Origin: an uncultured Tenacibaculum sp.
Lineage (GTDB): Bacteria; Bacteroidota; Bacteroidia; Flavobacteriales; Flavobacteriaceae
Reading direction: 5' to 3'
Assembly (NCBI GenBank): GCA_947496185.1
Contig: CANMCD010000023.1
Location: forward strand, 1 to 47,950
Length of the DNA stretch: 47,950 nt
Below, one piece after another: positions 8,182 through 16,300 of this stretch (position 1 is the first letter of the stretch; the number at the start of each line of letters is the position of its first letter). A program made the translations under genes and the position numbers. The notes under the pieces are model-generated. The model did no database searches, was not told the origin of the DNA, and worked only from the letters and a program-made list of their open reading frames with translations.

Positions 8182-11100
8182 ATGGAGGGGTTATGCTTTT
8201 TTTTGTCGTTTTCATGGCTCGACTTTGGAAATGAAATGATGTCATATCGAGAGGGGTTTGACATTGCTAAGTTTTTTACTTTTTTTCTTTTAATAGTAGT
8301 CTTAACGCTTGTTACGCGTAGTCTAAACGTAAGTCTTTGGAGCTTTTCTAAAAGAACAGTGTCTATTAAGAGAAGTCTATTTCTATTTCCATTTTTATTT
8401 TTTGGGAGTTCTTTTTCATTTGTTAAAAGTGATAATAATAATCAATGGTTGGTTGATGATGATGATTTATATGTAAAAGAAAAGATTAATAATAAAGAGA
8501 GAGAAGAGAAATTAAAAGTAAGTAAAAACTCGTTAGCGTATACTACTACTTCAACAATATTTAATGGGAGTATCGCTACATGGTTAGGAACTGATTTGAC
8601 ATATACCAATGGCGATGGGTCTCCAGCTAATAATGGATTAAACCCACTTAGTGACGGTGATAGATCTATAGCAGGAGGAATACGTTTTACGCCTAATCAA
8701 AATATATCAGGGAAAGTAATTTATTCATTTACAACTCTATCACCAGTGATCATAGATGAGTTGCGAAACGATCAGGTAGGGCTGAGCGAAAATCTTTTTG
8801 TAGAAGGATCAAGAATAAAATTACAGGCAATGGTTGGAGGAACATGGACAGACATATCTGCACCACATATAGTTTCTGGCACAACACTCAATTCTGATGG
8901 AGTAGGAACGGCTGTAAAAACAAATGTTGATATAGAAGCTAGTCAATTTCGATTAATGGGGATTAGTGGAGCGATTTCAGCAGGAGAAGAAAGAACTGTT
9001 AGGGTTCCAAATCCTTGTAGTTGGGTTGATTACACTGATTTTACTAGTGATGGATGGAGAACGAGTTCAGGAGGGTGTTTTAGCTTCGAATATCAAAGAG
9101 GATGGAGTTGTGTTGATGGTAATGTTGTAAGGTTCGATAATTGTGGAGGTAAGACAGGAATGAAGATGTGGAGAACCTTTGAAACAACACCTGGCATTCG
9201 ATATGAGTTAAGGTATAAACAAAGGAAGAATGAAGGAGGTCAATGGTTTGAGGTAGCTGGGGTTGCTTATGCAATAAATGGTTCTTCTAACAGCGGCTGG
9301 AGGCTAGCAGAGAGGAAATGGAACTCAAAATATGACTCTCATTGTGATGATTTGGTAATGTCATTTACTGCGCAAAGTACTAGAACTACGATTGTTTTTG
9401 AAAATACAAAAGATGGACATAGTAAAGATAGTGAGTTAAGAGATATAAGATTATATAACAAAGCAGGAGCGTATCCTTGTGGTTATACAGACAAAGTTGT
9501 AGGAGATGACAATAGTACCATATTAGAAGAGGTTTCTATAAAGGTAAAATTAACTTGTGATGCCATTAAGGGAACAGAAACACAAGATGATCTTGATGCA
9601 GATGGTGTGAATAACCATTGTGACTTAGATGATGACAATGATGGTATTTTGGATGTTGATGAAGGATTTGTAGAAGCTTCTAATTGTGTGGAAAGTCAAA
9701 ATGGGACATACTATTTTATGGGAGAACCAACATCGGGTAATTCAGGTTGGACTAATTTTAAAGAAACGCAAATTACAAACGGAGATAGTTCCGTTAATGT
9801 AGGTATCTCTAGTAATACCAATTTCTTTATGCAACCTAGAGCCAATAGATGTGGAGTTTCAGGAACACCATATAATATTGTAGGTACTTCTATTAGAGGT
9901 ACTCAGGATAGGTATACTTTTACTTTTGATGAACCTGTTACGGATATAGTTGTGTTTATAAACGACATTGCTGGAGGTTGGCAAGGGCCCTGTGGTTATG
10001 AAACTGTTAGGTTTGATAGACCAATTGAAGTTATACGAAATTGTGGACTCATCCACGGATCAACTACAGTAACGGGTACTTGTTCTAATGTTGGAGCATC
10101 TTCCTTTATTAGAGTGCCCGGCACTTACACAACATTTACAATGACTGTAGATAATAGAAATGCTTCTTCGTGTAACTGTGAGAATTATTTTATCGCAGTA
10201 GGAGTACAAGGATATGGAGATTGTAGTACAGGAGGAACAGTACAGACAAGAGATACCGATAATGATTCTATACCCGATCATTTAGATTTAGATAGTGATA
10301 ATGACGGGATTTATGACATAGTAGAGGCGGGAATCGCTTCTCTAGATGTAGATAATGACGGTAGAATAGATAATATGAATATTACTTCAGTAAACATTGA
10401 TGTTGATGAAGATGGACTTGCAGATTCTTTAGAAGCAGTTAATGGAGCTGATAATGGTACTACACCTAGAGAGACGACTAATGGAACGGTAGATTATTTA
10501 AATTCTGATAGTGATGGAGATGGATGTAGTGATGCAAATGAAGCGTATAATAATGACACAGTAGATGGTTTAGGGGATACATACTATAACCCAAATAACT
10601 TAACTGAACCTTTAACGTTAAGTTCAGGTGCTGTAGATGTTTATGGAAAAGTGAATGCTGCAACGTATACTACAGGAGATGTTCCTAAAGTAACAGATGG
10701 TGAAGCAGATATTGCAATATGTAATCCTTGTCTATCTGGAGCAACTAAGGGGATTCCTACTGAAAATGACCCTGATGGTGATGGTATTAACAATGACTGT
10801 GATTTAGATGATGATAATGATGGTATTCTGGATGTAGATGAAAATGCATGTCAAGTACCAGATGATATTTCTGTTGCTCAAAATGTTTATCATTGGAGTC
10901 GATGGACTGGAACTCCTGAAAGAATTATACAAGGAGTGATTTCTGATGGAACTTTTGCTCCTATAAATATAGAAGCTGAAACAGTTTCAGGCAATAATAA
11001 TCTGCATGTAAACCAGATGTATTTTTATTGTGATGGGAATCAGTCTAACCCAGGAAGAGGCTATTCTAATTCAGCAAATGTTCCTGTTGGGAGTTCTAAA

Positions 11101-13308
11101 GCTATTGCAATTAGTGTAAATCCAAATAATACTGTAACAATTAGGTTTACTTTTGAGAATGGAATTGCTATAGATCCGTTAATTCATTTAACATCTTTTT
11201 CTGGAGGAGCAGCAGGTGAAAATGTATCTAATATAGTTTCTTTTGATAAACCTTTTTCTATAGTTGATCAGTGCTGGACAGTTAAAAATGGTAATAGTGT
11301 AACGGGTAGCTCGAATATGACAGCGGGTAGAAATGAGCCCAATGCTACTTTATTGTTTTCAGGAAATCATAGTACAATTACTATGACAATAAGGAGACCT
11401 AATGCTATTGCAGGTGATGCTATTTTCTTTTCTGTAGGAACTCGAGGTTTTGAATATGATGAAAGTTTTTGTGTTCCAACAGCAGATGGAGATGATAAAG
11501 ATCAAGACGGTATTATTAATCGTTTAGATTTGGATAGTGATAATGATGGGATTTATGATATAGTTGAAGCTGGAATTGGATCTTTTGATACAAATTCTGA
11601 TGGAAGGATAGACGATATGGATAATATATCTGTAAATGTAGATATAGATTATAATGGGTTATCTGATGAAATTGAGCTTATTTATGGTGAAGACAAAGGG
11701 GTAACTCCAAGAGAAACGACTAACGGGGTCTATGATTATCTGAATTCTGATAGTGATGGAGATGGTTGTAGTGATGCAAATGAAGCCTATAATGATGCTA
11801 GTATTGATGGTGTTGGAGATACGTATTATAATCCTTCTGGTTTACCTGAGCCGTTAACTCAAACTTCTGGTGCTGTTGATAATAATGGAAAAGTAATTAT
11901 TGCTACTTATGATACTGGTGATATTCCTGCGGTTATTGATAATGATGCTCTAGCATCTGTATGTAATAACAATACGAATGCTATTAATGATTTTGTGAAT
12001 ACAAATGTAAATCAGCCAGTTTCAGGTAATGTGTTAACAAATGATTTTGATCTTCAGGGGCATAATCAGGCTATTAACGGAACACTAATTACGAATGTTT
12101 CAAACGGTACAGTAACAATAAATCCTAATGGTAGTTTTACCTATACACCAAATTCAGGTTTTATAGGAGAGGACAGTTTTATATACGAGGTGTGTGATGA
12201 CCAAACTCCAAGTGCTTGCGCAACTGCTCAGGTGTTTATTGAAGTGTTACCAGCTGTAACAGCTGGTGATGAACCACCGATTGCTAATATAGATACAGGA
12301 ATAACGAAGGTTGATACAACCTTGACAGGTAATGTCTTATCGAATGATTATGATCCTGATGGTGATCCTTTACAAATAAATACTGTTCCTGAGGTTAATA
12401 CGACAAATGGTACAGTAACAATAAACCCAGATGGAAGTTATACGTATGTGCCAAATACTGGATTTATAGGTGTAGATAGCTTTGAGTATACAGTATGTGA
12501 CAATACAACTCCTACACCTTTGTGCGATACTGCAGTGGTTACGATTCATGTTATGGCTGGTGATGAAAATATAACGGTGGCTAATGATGACGCGTATTTT
12601 ACGGTGGCTGACATAGCTAACAATCAGGTTTCTGGAAATGTACTTGATAATGATTTTGACCCAGAAGGAGATGCGCAAACCGTAAATACGGCTTTAGTAA
12701 CTACGGTTCAGAATGGTAGTTTGACATTCAATGCTGATGGTTCTTTTGAGTATACACCAAACTCTAACTTTTTTGGACAAGATAGTTTTACTTATGAAGT
12801 ATGTGATGATGGAACACCTCAGGCGTGTGATCAAGCAACTGTAATAATTATGGTAGCTGAGTTTTTACCACCAGATTATTATCCAACATTATTTACGAGT
12901 AGGACAATTGTTAATGGACCGTCAGCGGTTATAGATTTTGTGGTTTATATAGGTGAAGCTAATAATCAATTATCGAATGTTATTGAGCCAGTAGAGGTTT
13001 GGATAGTTGATAATGATAGGTTCACTTTTTCCATTGATCCAATAACAGAACTAAACGGTTATAATGTACATAATGCTGATTGGACATACCAGCTAGAAGG
13101 AGGCTATCATAAGTTTATTTATATCGGAAATGGAGGGCTATTTCCAGGTCATTACTTTTCAGGTATAGGCGTCAAGGCGATTTTTAACTCACCTGATGAT
13201 TCGAAAGGAACCACACCTTTAACAGTGATTATAAAATCAAACTCGGGAGGAGAAATTAACGATGCAAATAATATTGATCAAGATATAATTCGGTACAACA
13301 ACAAATAA
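8182..13308 (+). CDS. Secreted multidomain surface protein (TSP3 and Ig-like repeats)
   Basis: A 1708-aa protein. The N-terminus is odd: two hydrophobic stretches (about 31-50 and 65-83) precede the hydrophilic mature chain, so the real signal peptide may be the second one and the start may lie downstream of 8182. Residues about 90-275 and 280-440 look like beta-sandwich modules. Then come two copies of a roughly 395-aa block, each with calcium-binding thrombospondin type-3 motifs (D-D-D-N-D-G-I-L-D and D-S-D-N-D-G-I-Y-D) and a Cys-rich module. Next are three Ig-like (Big_9/tandem-95 type) repeats, about 1265-1560, and a C-terminal domain of about 145 aa that is also found at the end of the next protein. 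No canonical T9SS sorting domain is seen. Likely a cell-surface adhesin. Confidence 0.85.
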   Translation: MEGLCFFLSFSWLDFGNEMMSYREGFDIAKFFTFFLLIVVLTLVTRSLNVSLWSFSKRTVSIKRSLFLFPFLFFGSSFSFVKSDNNNQWLVDDDDLYVKEKINNKEREEKLKVSKNSLAYTTTSTIFNGSIATWLGTDLTYTNGDGSPANNGLNPLSDGDRSIAGGIRFTPNQNISGKVIYSFTTLSPVIIDELRNDQVGLSENLFVEGSRIKLQAMVGGTWTDISAPHIVSGTTLNSDGVGTAVKTNVDIEASQFRLMGISGAISAGEERTVRVPNPCSWVDYTDFTSDGWRTSSGGCFSFEYQRGWSCVDGNVVRFDNCGGKTGMKMWRTFETTPGIRYELRYKQRKNEGGQWFEVAGVAYAINGSSNSGWRLAERKWNSKYDSHCDDLVMSFTAQSTRTTIVFENTKDGHSKDSELRDIRLYNKAGAYPCGYTDKVVGDDNSTILEEVSIKVKLTCDAIKGTETQDDLDADGVNNHCDLDDDNDGILDVDEGFVEASNCVESQNGTYYFMGEPTSGNSGWTNFKETQITNGDSSVNVGISSNTNFFMQPRANRCGVSGTPYNIVGTSIRGTQDRYTFTFDEPVTDIVVFINDIAGGWQGPCGYETVRFDRPIEVIRNCGLIHGSTTVTGTCSNVGASSFIRVPGTYTTFTMTVDNRNASSCNCENYFIAVGVQGYGDCSTGGTVQTRDTDNDSIPDHLDLDSDNDGIYDIVEAGIASLDVDNDGRIDNMNITSVNIDVDEDGLADSLEAVNGADNGTTPRETTNGTVDYLNSDSDGDGCSDANEAYNNDTVDGLGDTYYNPNNLTEPLTLSSGAVDVYGKVNAATYTTGDVPKVTDGEADIAICNPCLSGATKGIPTENDPDGDGINNDCDLDDDNDGILDVDENACQVPDDISVAQNVYHWSRWTGTPERIIQGVISDGTFAPINIEAETVSGNNNLHVNQMYFYCDGNQSNPGRGYSNSANVPVGSSKAIAISVNPNNTVTIRFTFENGIAIDPLIHLTSFSGGAAGENVSNIVSFDKPFSIVDQCWTVKNGNSVTGSSNMTAGRNEPNATLLFSGNHSTITMTIRRPNAIAGDAIFFSVGTRGFEYDESFCVPTADGDDKDQDGIINRLDLDSDNDGIYDIVEAGIGSFDTNSDGRIDDMDNISVNVDIDYNGLSDEIELIYGEDKGVTPRETTNGVYDYLNSDSDGDGCSDANEAYNDASIDGVGDTYYNPSGLPEPLTQTSGAVDNNGKVIIATYDTGDIPAVIDNDALASVCNNNTNAINDFVNTNVNQPVSGNVLTNDFDLQGHNQAINGTLITNVSNGTVTINPNGSFTYTPNSGFIGEDSFIYEVCDDQTPSACATAQVFIEVLPAVTAGDEPPIANIDTGITKVDTTLTGNVLSNDYDPDGDPLQINTVPEVNTTNGTVTINPDGSYTYVPNTGFIGVDSFEYTVCDNTTPTPLCDTAVVTIHVMAGDENITVANDDAYFTVADIANNQVSGNVLDNDFDPEGDAQTVNTALVTTVQNGSLTFNADGSFEYTPNSNFFGQDSFTYEVCDDGTPQACDQATVIIMVAEFLPPDYYPTLFTSRTIVNGPSAVIDFVVYIGEANNQLSNVIEPVEVWIVDNDRFTFSIDPITELNGYNVHNADWTYQLEGGYHKFIYIGNGGLFPGHYFSGIGVKAIFNSPDDSKGTTPLTVIIKSNSGGEINDANNIDQDIIRYNNK
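9601..11970 (+). repeat. Tandem duplication of a TSP3-containing block (about 395 aa)
   Basis: The motif D-L-D-D-D-N-D-G-I-L-D-V-D-E occurs near 9630 and again near 10810, and D-L-D-S-D-N-D-G-I-Y-D-I-V-E-A-G near 10290 and 11530. The shared C-S-D-A-N-E-A-Y segment and the G-D-T-Y-Y-N-P segment follow in both. The intervening modules (about 480-690 and 880-1100) have diverged strongly, while the acidic calcium-binding parts stay nearly identical. Confidence 0.85.
11974..12870 (+). repeat. Single A-B-C set of Ig-like repeats in the first adhesin
   Basis: Three consecutive repeats of about 97-102 aa. Each has G-N-V-L, an acidic N-D-F-D or N-D-Y-D motif, N-G-(S/T)-(L/V)-T, a G-(S/F/T)-(F/Y)-x-Y-x-P-N motif and a Cys pair. 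Their order and private features (I-A-N in B, T-V-A-N-D-D in C) match the five A-B-C sets of the next gene. Confidence 0.85.
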
Positions 13309-13370
13309 AGGACACAGATATAAAATAGAAAGGGGGGGAACACCTTCTCTTTGAATATTAAATTTAAGAG

Positions 13371-16300
13371 ATGAATTTACTAACTAAGATGAATTTTTTT
13401 ATGAGAAAAAAGATTACTTTTTTATTGCTGCTATTAGGGGGGGTCTATAGCGGATTTAGTCAGTCGGTCAATTTAATCGATGCATTAATTGACCCAGCTC
13501 CATTGCCTTCAGTACAAGCAAATGGTACTGGAACAGCAGAATTTAGGTTGCAGGAGACATCGGGGACTTCAGTAACATCTCCAGTTTTTGGGGTATTGCC
13601 AAATGTTACTATTACGGTAGATTTGGGAGATTTTATTGACTTGCCAAATGGAGTGGCATCTTTAGGAGATATTACAATTACTGACGTTAATACAGGGTCA
13701 GATGCCAGTTCTCTTTTTACAACAACCTATGATGGAACGAATAGGATATTAAGATTTGAACAAAATAGTATTAGTATTGAAGCTGATGCAAACATAATTT
13801 TTACTTTTCCAATAAAAGTAATTCAAAATTCTAGTGAATCAGAAATTAGTAATGGTTTTAATGCTAATATTGCAGCCTTAGGGCCTAATACAAATGCAGA
13901 AGGGAATGCTGCGTTCTTTACTTGGACTAGTAATACAACAGTTGGGGTAAACGATGTAGCTAATACTTATGAAGGAGATCCAATTAGTGGAAACGTATTG
14001 GTAAATGATTTTGATCCAGAAGGGGATACACAAACGGTTAATGCTACGCCTGTAGTTAATGTTACTAACGGAACATTAATTTTAAATCCTGATGGTAGTT
14101 ATACCTATACACCAAACCCAGGATTTGTAGGAGAAGATAGCTTTACATATGAGGTATGTGACGATGTTAGTCCACCTGCCTGTGATCAAGCAGAAGTATT
14201 TATTGAGGTATTATCTGATGGAAGTTTAGAAAACGAAGCGCCAATTGCAAATGCTGATAATGTTACAACAGAAGAAGGAGTTACATTAACAGGTAATGTT
14301 GCTAGTAATGATTTTGACCCAGATGGGGATCCTTTAACTGTGAATACTACACCAGTGGTTGACGTTACTAACGGAACATTAACCTTGAATGCTGATGGTA
14401 CATTTACTTATGTACCAAATGCAGGATTTACAGGAACAGATACTTTTACATATCAAATTTGTGACGATGCAACACCTGCATTATGTGATACGGCAGTTGT
14501 AGAAATAAGAGTTGATGGAGATACTGGAAATATTACAGTAGCAAATGACGATGCTTTTACAACAACACCAGATGTTACATTATCAGGAGATTTGTCAAGT
14601 AATGATTTTGATCCAGAAGGAGATACGCAAACTGTAAACACGACTCCTGTGAGTAATGTAAGTAACGGTACACTAACGTTAAACACCGATGGAACATTTA
14701 CCTATGTACCAAATGCGGGTTATACAGGAACAGATGGTTTTACGTATGAAGTATGTGATAGTGGAACACCTCAAGCATGTGATCAAGCTACGGTTATTAT
14801 TACAATTGGAGGAATTGCAAACTCAACTGTAGCTGTTAATGATATTGCAAATACATATGTAGATGTAGCTTTTAGTGGTAACGTATCAACAAATGACTAT
14901 GATCCAGAAGGAGATGCACAAACAGTGAATACAACACCTGTAGTTAATGTTGCCAATGGTACATTGACGTTGAATGCAGACGGTTCGTATACTTATACAC
15001 CAAATGCAGGATTTACAGGAGAAGATAGTTTTACGTATGAAGTATGTGATGATGGAAACCCACAAGCATGTGATCAAGCACAAGTATTCATAGAAGTAAT
15101 TCCAGAAGGAACTTCAGGAAACGAGGCTCCAATTGCGAATGCTGATACAGCGACAACAGAAGAAGGCGTTACTTTGACTGGAAATGTAGCTAGTAATGAT
15201 TACGATCCGGATGGAGATCCATTGACAGTGAATACAACACCTGTAGTTAATGTTACCAACGGTACGTTGACCTTAAATGCAGACGGTACATTTACCTATG
15301 TGCCAAATGCAGGATTTACAGGAACCGATACTTTTACATACCAAGTATGTGACGATGCAACACCACCATTATGTGATACGGCTGTTGTAGAAATTCGAGT
15401 AGATGATGATAATGGAAATATTACAGTAGCAAATGACGATGCATTTACTACTACAATTGAGGATGCGTTGACAGGTAATGTGTTAGCAAATGATTTTGAC
15501 CCAGAAGGGCATACACAAACTGTAAATACGACACCTGTAGTTAATGCTACTAACGGAACCGTAACGTTAAATGCAGATGGTAGTTTTACATATACACCGA
15601 ATGCTGCTTTTGAAGGTACGGATAGTTTTACATATCAAGTATGTGACAATGGAACACCTCAGGCTTGTGACCAAGCAACAGTTTTAATTACTGTTGGTGG
15701 AGCACCAAATACTACGGTAGCAGTAAATGATGTAGCAAATACTTATGAAGGGGAAGCATTTACTGGAAACGTATCAACGAACGATTTTGATCCAGAGGGA
15801 GATACACAAACTGTAAACACAACACCAGTAACGAATGTAACAAACGGTACTTTAGTACTTAATCCAGATGGTACGTATACGTATGTACCGAATCCAGGAT
15901 TTACAGGAGAAGATAGCTTTACGTATGAAGTTTGTGATGATGGAAATCCACAAGCATGTGATCAAGGGCAAGTATTTATTGAAGTACTTCCAGAAGGAAC
16001 TACGGATAATGAAGCACCAATAGCAAATGCAGATACCGCTACTACTGAAGAAGGAACAACTTTAACAGGGAACGTAGCTAGTAATGATTACGATCCTGAT
16101 GGAGATCCATTGACTGTAAACACAACACCTGTTGTTGATGTTACGAATGGAACTTTGACATTAAATCCTGATGGGACATTTACGTATGTACCAAATGCAG
16201 GGTTTACAGGAACGGATACTTTTACGTATGAAATATGTGACGATACAAGTCCGACACCACTTTGTGATACTGCAGTTGTAGAAATTCGAGTGGAAGAAGA

